The position numbers and the translations under genes are program-made. From assembly GCF_042646605.1 (NCBI RefSeq), contig NZ_JBHRUG010000049.1:13299-77298 (forward strand): 64,000 bases of DNA, written 5' to 3'. Below the pieces are notes generated by a model. It worked only from the letters and a program-made list of their open reading frames with translations. It did not search any database and had not been told where the DNA came from. Source of the stretch: Litchfieldella rifensis (GTDB lineage: Bacteria > Pseudomonadota > Gammaproteobacteria > Pseudomonadales > Halomonadaceae). Shown in pieces: positions 45,291 to 53,444 of this stretch (position 1 is its first letter; each line of letters starts with the position of its first letter).

Positions 45291-46660
45291 CGGCGATCTC
45301 CCATGAAGCGCAGCGCCGCGCGCAGGCCCTTGCCATCTCCGGCGTCGCTCAGCACCAGGCGTGCCCGGTGAGTGCGAGCGATGCCATCGACGATGGCCAG
45401 CCCCAACCCCGAGCCTTCGACATCATCGCGACCGCGGTAAAAGGGGCGCAACACCATCAGCCGTTTCTCCGCAGGAATGCCCGGGCCGTCGTCTTCGACC
45501 TCCAGGGTGGGAGGGGCAGCCAGGACCCGCACGGTGATGCGTCTGGCGCCATAGCGTCGGGCATTGTCGATCAGGTTGCTCAGCGCTTCTTCGAGCTGCC
45601 AGTCGATGCCATCGATCATGACCGGCTCGTCGGTGGTTTCGACGCCGATATCGATGCCGTCGCGATGACAGGCGCTCAAGGCGCTGCGCGTCGCGCTGCG
45701 GGCGATGGCATTGAGATCCAGGCGTTGCAGGTTGGGCGTCGCTTCGGGATTGTTGAGGTGGGTCAGCGACAGCAGTTGCACCGCCAGACGAGCGGTGCTG
45801 GCACTGGTGGACTGCATGGCCTGCAAGGCCGTGTGCCAGGCCTGGGGGTTATCCTGACGCAGTGCCAGCTCGGCGCGAGCGGAGAGACCGGCCAAGGGCG
45901 TGCGCAGTTGGTGGGAGGCATCGCCGATGAAGCGTTCCTGATTGGCACGCACCCGGCGCATGCGCGCAAGCAGTTCGTTGAGTGTTTCGCGCAGTTCGGC
46001 GAGTTCGCGTGGCAACGGCAATTCCAGTGGCGCCAAGGTGCGTGGATCGCGCGCCCGAATGGCGCGCCGCAGACGGGTCAGCGGGGACAGGGCGGAGCGC
46101 ACTGCCAGCAGCACCACGATCACCGCCAACCCCGCCATGGCGGCAATGTAGGCCAGGTTGCCACGGAACAGGGAGAGCGTCAGCGCCCGGCGTCCCTCAC
46201 GGGTATGCGCCACCCGTACCTCGAATCGCTCGCGCAGGCTCCAGTCTTCCAGGCGGGTGCGACGAATGCCCTGGCGCAGGGGCAGGCCATGCCACTCGAC
46301 ATTGCGATAGTGCAAGGTATCGCCTGTGTCACTGTCGCCGCGTGGGTCGCCTGGCAGGCGGGCATTGCCGGTGATGAAGTTGCCATCGCCATCGAACAGG
46401 GCGTAGAACACGCGTTCTTCGGCACTGGTGGCGAGCATCTCCAGTGCCGCCGGTGGTAGATCGAGCCACAGTCGTTCGTTTTGCCACTGGACCTGTTCGG
46501 CGATGGCCAGGGTAGCGGCTTCCAGCAGGCGGTCGAAGGCGCGATCGGCGGTTCGTCGGGCATCCAGGTAGGCTTGCACCAGCATCAGGGTGCCCAGCAT
46601 CACCAAGGGCAGCAACAGCCAGGCCAGCAGGCGGCGGTAGAGGCTGCCCTGCGCCTTCAC
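45287..46660 (-). CDS. tctE: TctE-like sensor histidine kinase
   Basis: Inner-membrane kinase, 457 aa. Transmembrane helices at about 9-29 and 172-190 flank a periplasmic region of about 140 residues (includes FYALFDGDGNFITGNARLPG); then HAMP-like linker, phosphoacceptor GDASHQLRTPLAGLSARAELAL, N-box EEALSNLIDNARRYGA, EDDGPGIP and GSGLGLAIVDGI. The TctE-family 2CSK_N periplasmic domain is consistent with carboxylate sensing. It overlaps the regulator gene upstream and the binding-protein gene downstream by 4 bp each, implying one translationally coupled signalling unit. Confidence 0.9.
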   Translation of the reverse strand: MKAQGSLYRRLLAWLLLPLVMLGTLMLVQAYLDARRTADRAFDRLLEAATLAIAEQVQWQNERLWLDLPPAALEMLATSAEERVFYALFDGDGNFITGNARLPGDPRGDSDTGDTLHYRNVEWHGLPLRQGIRRTRLEDWSLRERFEVRVAHTREGRRALTLSLFRGNLAYIAAMAGLAVIVVLLAVRSALSPLTRLRRAIRARDPRTLAPLELPLPRELAELRETLNELLARMRRVRANQERFIGDASHQLRTPLAGLSARAELALRQDNPQAWHTALQAMQSTSASTARLAVQLLSLTHLNNPEATPNLQRLDLNAIARSATRSALSACHRDGIDIGVETTDEPVMIDGIDWQLEEALSNLIDNARRYGARRITVRVLAAPPTLEVEDDGPGIPAEKRLMVLRPFYRGRDDVEGSGLGLAIVDGIARTHRARLVLSDAGDGKGLRAALRFMGDRR

Positions 46661-47319
46661 GGCGCCTCCAGCAGATAGCCCAGGCCGCGCACGGTGCGGA
46701 CCTCCACTTGGCTGCCGGCGAGCCGGCGTCTCAGGCGGTGAATGTAGACCTCGATGGCGTTGTCGCCCATGGCGTCACCGGCGAAGGCTTCCTCGGTGAG
46801 TCGTGCCTTGTCCACCGGTTCACCGGTATGGCGCATCAGGCAGCTCAGCAGCCGCTGTTCGCGAGGCGGCAGGTTGAGGGGGGTGCCGTCCAGCGTGAAG
46901 CGCTGGGTCAGGGCATCGAAGGCCAGTACGCCCACTTGCAGGCTGTGGCCGCGGGCCTGGCGACGCAGCAGGGCGCGCACTCGGGCCTCGAGCTCATCCA
47001 GGGCGAAGGGCTTGGCCAGGTAGTCGTCGGCTCCCAGGTCAAGGCCGCGTACGCGGTCTTCGATGGCGCCACGGGCAGTGAGGATCAGCACCGGCGTCTC
47101 GCTGTCCTGGTGACGCAGGGCCGCGAGTACGTCCAGGCCGCTGCAACCCGGCAGGTTGAGATCCAGCAGGATCAGGTCATAGCCGTGGTTGGGGTTGGCA
47201 AGACACTGCCGGGCGGCAACGCCGTCGGCGATGGTCGTGACCCGGTAATCCTCTTGCTGCAGAGCGTCGCCGAGCGTTTCGGCGAGCAACGCGTCGTCTT
47301 CGACCAACAGGAGCTTCAT
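46657..47319 (-). CDS. tctD: TctD-like OmpR-family response regulator
   Basis: 220 aa. Receiver domain MKLLLVEDDALLAETLGDAL with the acidic pair and the phosphorylatable Asp 53 in LILLDLNLPG, Lys in YLAKPFALDELEARVRALLRR, then an OmpR-type winged helix (LPPREQRLLSCLMRHTGEPVDKARLTEEAF, NAIEVYIHRLRRRLAGSQVEVRTVRGLGYLL). It should activate the divergent tctCBA operon when phosphorylated by the kinase encoded next. Overlaps iclR and tctE by 4 bp. Confidence 0.93.
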   Translation of the reverse strand: MKLLLVEDDALLAETLGDALQQEDYRVTTIADGVAARQCLANPNHGYDLILLDLNLPGCSGLDVLAALRHQDSETPVLILTARGAIEDRVRGLDLGADDYLAKPFALDELEARVRALLRRQARGHSLQVGVLAFDALTQRFTLDGTPLNLPPREQRLLSCLMRHTGEPVDKARLTEEAFAGDAMGDNAIEVYIHRLRRRLAGSQVEVRTVRGLGYLLEAP

Positions 47320-47930
47320 CGTGGGCCTCGCTCGGGTTCACCGACAGGTCGTCGCGCAAGTTCGGCCATGGCGGCATCGAGGTGATGCATGGCGTTGTCG
47401 CGGGACAGACGCCCGGCTGGGCCGGAGAGGGTCAGCCATAGTGACAAGCCGTCGGACCAAGTGTCCAGTGATCGACATAGCATAAAGCCGCCGGGGAGTT
47501 CCAGCGCGGGCTCATCGTCCTTGACCACCGTCCAGCGCATGCCGGGGCGCAGGTCGTGACGCAAGCTGGTATCGGGCAGTGTGACCAATCGGCACTCGGC
47601 GTGGCCCATGTCGACTTCGAGCAGGGCGGCGGTTTCGCCGCTGCGCTCGGCCAGGGTGTCCAGTATCGGTTGTATCCAGGCGGCCAGTTGGCGGCTGGGC
47701 AGGTGGCGACGCGACAGGCGTACCGGTGTGTGGCCGAGCCGATAACGCCCGTCCTGGCCGCGCTGGACATAATCGAAGCGTTCGAGCGAACCCAGCAGCC
47801 GTAGCAGTGTGCTCTTGTAGAAGCCGGTGGCATTCGCCAAGTCGGCCAGCGTGAAGTGATCCTGGGGAGAGTCGAAGGCTTCGAGCACCGTCAGCGCTCG
47901 TTCCACGGCCTCGACGCGGTCTTGTGCCAT
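47316..47930 (-). CDS. IclR-family transcriptional regulator
   Basis: 204 aa from the ATG at 47930; the frame remains open to 48008, but the extra 26 residues are basic and the family normally begins just before VEAVERALTVLEAF. The winged helix includes FTLADLANATGFYKSTLLRLLGSLERFDYVQR; the effector domain follows (about 75-195). It is the first gene of a regulatory operon with the TctDE-like pair, which is unusual: the tctCBA transporter would be under both a two-component system and an IclR sensor of an intracellular ligand, perhaps a breakdown product of the same substrate. Confidence 0.85.
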   Translation of the reverse strand: MAQDRVEAVERALTVLEAFDSPQDHFTLADLANATGFYKSTLLRLLGSLERFDYVQRGQDGRYRLGHTPVRLSRRHLPSRQLAAWIQPILDTLAERSGETAALLEVDMGHAECRLVTLPDTSLRHDLRPGMRWTVVKDDEPALELPGGFMLCRSLDTWSDGLSLWLTLSGPAGRLSRDNAMHHLDAAMAELARRPVGEPERGPR

Positions 47931-48049
47931 GTGATGACGATGCCTCCTCGAACGGGCAAAGGGGTTCAACTTTGGTCGTAATGGCGCTTTTTCGCGTTGA
48001 CGTTCCATAACGCGACGCCTAACTTTCCATTCTAAGGAACGTTGTTCTG

Positions 48050-48067
48050 CCTTACAGAATTGTAAGG
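48050..48067. promoter_or_regulatory. Palindromic operator between iclR operon and tctC
   Basis: CCTTACA-GAAT-TGTAAGG is a perfect 7-bp dyad 72 bp upstream of tctC. A second dyad, ACGTTCC (48000-48006) with GGAACGT (48036-48042), lies beside it. These are candidate binding sites for the IclR or TctD proteins encoded next door. Confidence 0.45.
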
Positions 48068-48139
48068 TAAGTGACAGCCTTCCGGCAAGCGTGAATTTTC
48101 ATTTCCAAGTCCAACCAGGATCAAAAGGGGAAAACAACA

Positions 48140-49126
48140 ATGTCGATGAGAACGCCTCTCAAGTTGTTTGCTGCCGCAACTCTGACACTGACTTCCAGCA
48201 TGGCCATGGCCTTCGAACCGCAGGGCAAGGTCGAATGCCTGGCGCCCGCCGATCCCGGTGGCGGCTGGGATTTCACCTGTCGCAGCGTGGGCAACGTGCT
48301 CGAAGAGCTCGATCTGGTACCGCGTAGCGTGCAGACCATCAACATGGCTGGCGCTGGTGGCGGGGTCGCTTATGCCCACACCGTGAGCAAGCGGGCCGGT
48401 GACGAGCAACTGCTGGTCGCCGCTTCCACTGCCACCACCACGCGCCTTGCCCAGGGACAGTTCCCGGGCATGAATGCCGATATGGTCAACTGGATCGGTG
48501 CCCTGGGTGCCGACTACGGTGTCATCGGCGTGTCGAAGGATGCCGAATACCAGGATCTGCCGGCATTGATGGAGGCGCTCAAGGAGGACCCGCGCAGCGT
48601 CAAGTTTGCCGGTGGTAGCGCCAAGGGCGGCTGGGACCATCTCAAGGTGCTGATCGCTGCGAAAGCGGCGGGCGTCGAGAATCTGCCGCGGATCCCCTAC
48701 CTGTCGTACAACAACGGCGGCGAGGCCCTGACCCAGGTGATCGGTGGGCATGTCGATGCCTTCACCGGTGATATTTCCGAGGCCCAGGGCTTCATGGAGT
48801 CCGGCGACCTGCGCGTGCTGGCCGTGCTCTCCGAAGAGCGCCTGCCCGGCGACTTCTCCGACATTCCCACCGCCCGTGAGCAGGGTATCGACGCCCTGGG
48901 TCCCAACTGGCGTGGCTTCTACATGCCAGCGGACATCTCCGACGATGCCAAGCAGTACTGGATCGATGCCATGGATACCATCTACGACAGCGAAGAATGG
49001 CAAAACGTCATGACCCAGAACGGCCTGATGCCCTTCCACATGAGCGCTGGCGAGTTCGAGAACTTCGTCAAGTCGCAGATTCAATCCATTGAAGACCTGT
49101 CCAAAGATATCGGGTTGATTCAGTAA
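48140..49126 (+). CDS. tctC: Tripartite tricarboxylate transporter periplasmic binding protein
   Basis: Binding protein (TctC/BugT family) of a secondary transporter, 328 aa. The signal peptide ends near MSMAMA (residue 24). Family marks: ECLAPADPGGGWDFTCRSV with the ligand-contact PGGGWD loop, VAYAHTV, GGSAKGGWDHLK and FTGDISEAQGFMESGDLRVLAVLSEERLPG. It captures a carboxylate (citrate, tartrate or similar; not determinable) and hands it to TctAB. First gene of tctCBA, whose stop abuts the tctB start. Control probably comes from the divergent regulators. Confidence 0.93.
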   Translation: MSMRTPLKLFAAATLTLTSSMAMAFEPQGKVECLAPADPGGGWDFTCRSVGNVLEELDLVPRSVQTINMAGAGGGVAYAHTVSKRAGDEQLLVAASTATTTRLAQGQFPGMNADMVNWIGALGADYGVIGVSKDAEYQDLPALMEALKEDPRSVKFAGGSAKGGWDHLKVLIAAKAAGVENLPRIPYLSYNNGGEALTQVIGGHVDAFTGDISEAQGFMESGDLRVLAVLSEERLPGDFSDIPTAREQGIDALGPNWRGFYMPADISDDAKQYWIDAMDTIYDSEEWQNVMTQNGLMPFHMSAGEFENFVKSQIQSIEDLSKDIGLIQ

Positions 49127-49578
49127 TGACCTTCAACGACCGCATCTTCGGGGTCCTGATGATCGTCCTGGCCGTCGCGTACGGCTGGGGCGCCACCCAG
49201 TTCCCGGAACCCTTCGGCGGGACCGAGGCTGTCGGTTCCGATACCTTCCCCCTCTTGCTGGCAGTGGTGCTGGCGCTCTCGAGCCTCTACATGATCGTGC
49301 GTCCCGACCCGGATAATGCCTGGCCGTGGAGCCGCACCGGCGTCGAGCTGATCGTCGCCGTGGTGGTGTTGGTACTCTACGCCATGCTGCTGCAGCCGCT
49401 GGGCTTCATCATCAGCACCATCCTGGCAGTGGGCACGCTGTGCTGGCGCATGGGCGCGCGGCCGGTCAAGGCGTATGTCACCGGGGCCGTCGCCGGCGTG
49501 GTGGTGTTCCTGCTGTTCAATTTCGCGCTCGACCTGTCGCTGCCGTTGGGTCTGCTCGAGTTCCTGGAGGTGAGCTGA
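49126..49578 (+). CDS. tctB: Tripartite tricarboxylate transporter small membrane subunit
   Basis: 150 aa with four hydrophobic helices (about 8-20, 42-60, 72-92 and 108-138), the TctB/DUF1468 layout. GGTEAVGSDTFPLLLAVVLALSSLY is typical. It overlaps tctC by 1 nt and tctA by 1 nt. The small subunit is needed for transport; its exact mechanism in this family is not settled. Confidence 0.9.
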   Translation: MTFNDRIFGVLMIVLAVAYGWGATQFPEPFGGTEAVGSDTFPLLLAVVLALSSLYMIVRPDPDNAWPWSRTGVELIVAVVVLVLYAMLLQPLGFIISTILAVGTLCWRMGARPVKAYVTGAVAGVVVFLLFNFALDLSLPLGLLEFLEVS

Positions 49579-51104
49579 TGGAAACCCTGGGCTTTCTGAT
49601 CGACGGGTTCGGCGTGGCGCTGGCCCCGCATAACCTGATGTTCGCCCTGCTGGGGGCCTTCCTGGGTACCCTGATCGGCGCGCTGCCGGGGCTAGGGCCG
49701 GCCAACGGCGTGGCGATCCTGATTCCGCTGGCGTTCAGCCTGGGGCTGGCGCCGGAGACCGCGCTGATCATGCTCACCGCGGTCTATGCCGGCGCCATGT
49801 ACGGTGGGCGCATTTCGTCGATCCTGCTGAATATTCCCGGCGATGAGCCGGCGATGATGACCTGTCTCGACGGCTATCCCATGGCCCAGAAGGGCAAGGC
49901 CGCCGAAGCGTTGGCGATCTCCGCCGTGGCCTCGTTCATGGGCAGCCTGATCGCCACGATAGGCCTGATCCTGCTGGCCCCGCTATTGGCCAAGTTCGCC
50001 CTGACCTTCGGCCCCGCCGAGTACTTCGCGCTGTTCCTGCTGGCTTTCGCCACCTTGGGTGGGATCACCGGCAAGAACCCCATGAAGACGGTGGTCGCTG
50101 CCGCCATCGGCCTGATGATCGCCACCGTGGGCATCGACTCCACCGGGGTGCAGCGCTACACCTTCAACGTGCTGGAACTCTATGAAGGGGTCGACTTCAT
50201 CATCGCCATCGTCGGCCTGTTCGCCATCTCCGAGCTGCTGTTCTTCATCGAGGAGCGCGCCGGCGGCGGCAAGGCAAAGATGGTCGTCAACAAGCTGAAG
50301 CTGTCGTGGAAGGACATCCGCGACATCATGCCCTCGAGCATCCGCGGCGGGGTCCTGGGCTTCATCGCCGGGGTATTGCCGGGCGCGGGCGCCTCGCTGG
50401 GCAGCTTCATCAGCTATACCCTGGAGAAGCGCGTGTTGGGGCGCAAGGGACGCTTCGGCGAGGGTGACCCGCGCGGGGTCGCCGCCCCCGAAGCGGGCAA
50501 CAATGGCGCCTCCAGCGGGGCCCTGGTGCCCATGCTGACGCTGGGCGTGCCGGGCAGCGGCACCACCGCCGTGCTGCTGGCGCTGCTGATCTCGCTGAAC
50601 ATCACCCCGGGACCGCTGATGTTCACCCAGAACGCGGACATCGTATGGGGCGTGATCGCGGCGCTGCTGATCGGCAACTTCCTGCTGCTGGTGCTCAACA
50701 TCCCGCTGGTGGGCATCTTCGTCAAGCTGTTGTCGGTGCCGCCGATGTACCTGCTGCCGATCGTGACCATGGTCGCGTTCGTAGGGATCTACTCGATCAG
50801 CAACACCACCTTCGATCTGTATTTCATGGTGGTGTTCGGTATCGCCGGCTATCTCTTCCGCAAGCTGGAAATTCCCTTGGTGCCGATCATCCTCGGCCTG
50901 TTGCTGGGGCCCGAGATGGAGAAGAACCTGCGCCATGCGCTGGATATCTCCGATGGCGACTGGACGGTGCTGTGGGGCAGCGGCCTGGCCATTGGCCTGT
51001 GGGTCTTCGCCATTCTGGGACTGCTCCTGCCGTATATCGTCGGTCCTATCCTGCGTCGCCGCATGCGGCAGCAGGTAGGCGAAGCGGGCGCTCAGTCCGA
51101 CTGA
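49578..51104 (+). CDS. tctA: Tripartite tricarboxylate transporter large membrane subunit
   Basis: Main ion-coupled permease, 508 aa with about 11-12 helices. The family signature GALPGLGPANGVAILIPLAF lies near residue 35, and the related second copy GVLPGAGASLGSFISYTLEK near 265, reflecting the internal duplication of the fold; MYGGRISSILLNIPGDEPAMMT and VPMLTLGVPGSGTTAVLLALL are also conserved. The frame extends upstream inside tctB, but the ATG overlapping the tctB stop is the natural start (GGAGGTGAGCTG before it). A terminator follows. Confidence 0.95.
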   Translation: METLGFLIDGFGVALAPHNLMFALLGAFLGTLIGALPGLGPANGVAILIPLAFSLGLAPETALIMLTAVYAGAMYGGRISSILLNIPGDEPAMMTCLDGYPMAQKGKAAEALAISAVASFMGSLIATIGLILLAPLLAKFALTFGPAEYFALFLLAFATLGGITGKNPMKTVVAAAIGLMIATVGIDSTGVQRYTFNVLELYEGVDFIIAIVGLFAISELLFFIEERAGGGKAKMVVNKLKLSWKDIRDIMPSSIRGGVLGFIAGVLPGAGASLGSFISYTLEKRVLGRKGRFGEGDPRGVAAPEAGNNGASSGALVPMLTLGVPGSGTTAVLLALLISLNITPGPLMFTQNADIVWGVIAALLIGNFLLLVLNIPLVGIFVKLLSVPPMYLLPIVTMVAFVGIYSISNTTFDLYFMVVFGIAGYLFRKLEIPLVPIILGLLLGPEMEKNLRHALDISDGDWTVLWGSGLAIGLWVFAILGLLLPYIVGPILRRRMRQQVGEAGAQSD

Positions 51105-51136
51105 CAGGGAAGGCTCGAAGCGCCATCAAGCGTGAG

Positions 51137-51174
51137 GCGGGGGTGTCGGCATACCGATGCCCCCGCTGTCTTTT
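51137..51174 (+). terminator. Terminator of tctCBA
   Basis: A 13-bp stem (GCGGGGGTGTCGG with CCGATGCCCCCGC, two G-U pairs), loop CATA, then TGTCTTTT. Confidence 0.8.
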
Positions 51175-51218
51175 CGGCCTCGCACAGGAGGCGGACCTGG
51201 TATGCGGCGAAGGTCGGC

Positions 51219-51265
51219 ATGACAGCGTATTCGTGCTGATCTAGAATTCAAGCAAGCGTTTGAAT
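51219..51265 (+). promoter_or_regulatory. Promoter with overlapping palindromic operator for the acyl-CoA dehydrogenase gene
   Basis: ATGACA (51219-51224) and TAGAAT (51242-51247) are each 5 of 6 to consensus with a 17-nt spacer. The palindrome ATTCAAGCAAGCGTTTGAAT (51246-51265) covers the end of the -10 and the start site; its core CAAGCGTTTG resembles PsrA/TetR-type fatty-acid operators. A repressor bound here would block initiation. Confidence 0.6.
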
Positions 51266-51313
51266 CATGCTGAAGGACCTGCTTCCCAGGGATCCGATTC
51301 CAGGAGATTGCCG

Positions 51314-53116
51314 ATGGCCAGTTACCAAGCCCCGTTGCGCGATATGCGCTTCATTCTCGACGAGGTGTTTCAGGCTTCGCAGGAGTGGTCGACCATGCCG
51401 GCGACCCAGGAATTGGGAATGGACCTGGTCGAGGCAATTCTTGAAGAAGGCGCACGAGTCGTACAGGCCGAACTGTTCCCCCTCAACCAGAGCGGCGATG
51501 CAGAGGGATGTCACTTCGACAAGGGAGAGGTAACCACGCCGAAGGGATTCAAGTCGGCTTTCGAGACGCTGGCCCAAGGCGGCTGGTGGGGGCTGGGCGG
51601 TAACCCGGAATACGACGGACAGGGCATGCCCAAGATGCTGACCGTCGCTTTCGAGGAAATGCTCTATGCCGCCAACGCCAGCTTCGCGCTCTACCCGGCG
51701 CTCAATACCGGCGCGGCACTGCTGCTCGACCACCACGCATCCGACGCCATCAAGCGCCTCTATTTGCCGAGGATGTATGCCGGGGAGTGGCTCGGCACCA
51801 TGTGCCTGACCGAGCCTCACTGCGGCACCGACCTTGGATTGATCAAGACGCGTGCCGTGCCTGAGGAGGGAGGTACCTACCGCATCACCGGCAACAAGAT
51901 ATGGATCACCGGCGGCGAGCATGACATGGCCGACAACATCGTCCACCTGGTGCTGGCCAAGTTGCCCGATGCGCCCCAGGGCAGTCGCGGTATCTCACTG
52001 TTCCTGGTGCCCAAGTTCCTGGTCAATGCCGATGGTTCGCTGGGTGAGCGCAATGCCCTCGGCTGCGGCGGCCTGGAGCACAAGATGGGCATCAAGGGCA
52101 GCGCGACTTGCGTGATGAACTTCGACGGTGCACAGGGCGTGCTGATCGGCGAGCCTCATCAGGGATTGGCAACCATGTTCACCATGATGAACTACGAACG
52201 CCTGTCGATCGGCATCCAGGGTCTGGGGTTGGGCGAGGTGGCCTACCAGAGCGCCATGGACTTCGCCCGCGAGCGCTTGCAGAGCCGTGCCCCGCGGGGA
52301 GCCGTAGCGCCCGACAAGCCTGCCGACCCCATTCTGGTGCATCCCGACGTGCGCCGCATGGCGCTCAATGTACGCGCCTGGAATGAAGGCGGTCGCGCCT
52401 TTGCCGCCTTCGTGGCCAGCCAGCTCGATCGCGCCAAGTACCATCCCGATGGCGAGGCCCACGCCGCCGCCGACGATCTGGTGGCACTGCTCACGCCGGT
52501 GGCCAAGGCCTTCCTCACCGACCGGGGCTTCGATGCCACGGTGGAGGCCCAGCAGATCTATGGCGGTAGCGGTTATTGCGTCGAGTGGGGCGCCGAGCAG
52601 TACGTGCGCGATGCCCGTATCGCCATGGTCTATGAGGGTACCAACGGCATTCAGGCCATGGATCTGGTGGGGCGCAAGCTGTTCCGCAACCAAGGGGCTT
52701 ACCTGGCCCGCTTCGGCGCGGCCATGCGAGCCGATATGGCAGGAGAGGTGCCCGACGAACTTGACGCCTTCCACCAGGCCGGTCGGCGTGAGCTGACGCG
52801 TCTCGAGGAGGTGACCGCCGGCTTGCTCGACCGGGCCGTCGATCACCCCGAAGAACTGGGGGCGGCCGCTGCCGATTACCTCGACCTGCTTGGCCACGTA
52901 GCCTATGCCTGGATGTGGTGGAAGATGGCCCGCGCCGCTCACCAGGGGCTGGCTGTGCAGGGACCTGCCGGTGCGGACTTCTATCGTGCCAAGCTGGCGG
53001 TGGGGCGCCACTTCATCGAGCGGATGCTGCCACGCACCGAGGCCCTGGCGCGACAGATCCAGGCCGGTGCCGAACCTCTGATGGCCCTCGAGGAGGAGGC
53101 CTTTTACCCACAGTAA
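51314..53116 (+). CDS. Acyl-CoA dehydrogenase (long form, about 600 aa)
   Basis: FAD-dependent first step of fatty acid beta-oxidation or a related acyl-CoA oxidation. 600 aa, the long class with an extra C-terminal domain (about 470-600) beyond the standard fold. Signatures: MCLTEPHCGTDLGLIKTRAVPEEGGTYRITGNKIWITGGEHDMADNI, the FAD-binding QQIYGGSGYCVEWGAEQYVRDARIAMVYEGTNGIQAMDLVGRKL; the catalytic Glu is expected in VYEGTNG. The frame opens at 51260, but the ATG at 51314 follows AGGAG by 7 nt. Chain-length specificity is unknown. A palindrome at its promoter suggests acyl-CoA-responsive repression. Confidence 0.93.
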   Translation: MASYQAPLRDMRFILDEVFQASQEWSTMPATQELGMDLVEAILEEGARVVQAELFPLNQSGDAEGCHFDKGEVTTPKGFKSAFETLAQGGWWGLGGNPEYDGQGMPKMLTVAFEEMLYAANASFALYPALNTGAALLLDHHASDAIKRLYLPRMYAGEWLGTMCLTEPHCGTDLGLIKTRAVPEEGGTYRITGNKIWITGGEHDMADNIVHLVLAKLPDAPQGSRGISLFLVPKFLVNADGSLGERNALGCGGLEHKMGIKGSATCVMNFDGAQGVLIGEPHQGLATMFTMMNYERLSIGIQGLGLGEVAYQSAMDFARERLQSRAPRGAVAPDKPADPILVHPDVRRMALNVRAWNEGGRAFAAFVASQLDRAKYHPDGEAHAAADDLVALLTPVAKAFLTDRGFDATVEAQQIYGGSGYCVEWGAEQYVRDARIAMVYEGTNGIQAMDLVGRKLFRNQGAYLARFGAAMRADMAGEVPDELDAFHQAGRRELTRLEEVTAGLLDRAVDHPEELGAAAADYLDLLGHVAYAWMWWKMARAAHQGLAVQGPAGADFYRAKLAVGRHFIERMLPRTEALARQIQAGAEPLMALEEEAFYPQ

Positions 53117-53155
53117 GCATCGGGTCCCTATCGTCAAGACGCTTCTGGAGACATG

Positions 53156-53205
53156 GCGCCGGCTTCCTGCCGGCGCTTTCGTGTACGGATGCACCACGAA
53201 AGCGC
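53156..53205 (+). terminator. Terminator of the acyl-CoA dehydrogenase gene with an alternative stem
   Basis: GCGCCGGC-TTCCT-GCCGGCGC (53156-53176) followed by TTTCGTGT is an 8-bp terminator-like hairpin. Its right arm also forms part of a second perfect 11-bp stem, GCGCTTTCGTG (53173-53183) with CACGAAAGCGC (53195-53205); the two structures exclude each other. Confidence 0.65.
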
Positions 53206-53252
53206 GCCATCCATCGCAGCCGCTCCATTTCAGAGCGCTGCGGGTTGCCATG

Positions 53253-53269
53253 TGCACCGATACGGTGCC
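53253..53269 (+). promoter_or_regulatory. NtrC-like enhancer site upstream of urtA
   Basis: TGCACC-GATAC-GGTGCC matches the NtrC dyad TGCACC-N5-GGTGCA at 11 of 12 fixed positions. It lies about 110 bp before the predicted sigma-54 start, a normal enhancer distance. Confidence 0.7.
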
Positions 53270-53345
53270 TTGCGAAGCATGAAAAATCCATGATGGTAAA
53301 TGTAATCATCTGATTTGAAATGTCTTTCTGTGTCGGTCACCGATT

Positions 53346-53360
53346 TGGCACATCCCTTGC
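53346..53360 (+). promoter_or_regulatory. Sigma-54 promoter of the urt-ure locus
   Basis: TGGCAC-ATCCC-TTGC is an exact match to the -24/-12 consensus TGGCAC-N5-TTGC. Transcription should start near 53372, about 70 nt before urtA. With the NtrC site it shows nitrogen-limitation control. Confidence 0.85.
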
Positions 53361-53444
53361 GACAAGCAGGTGGACGACATCCATCCCGGAGTCATCCCCC
53401 GCTGGAACTGACGCGATAACAATCAGACTCGCAAGGAGAATCGT

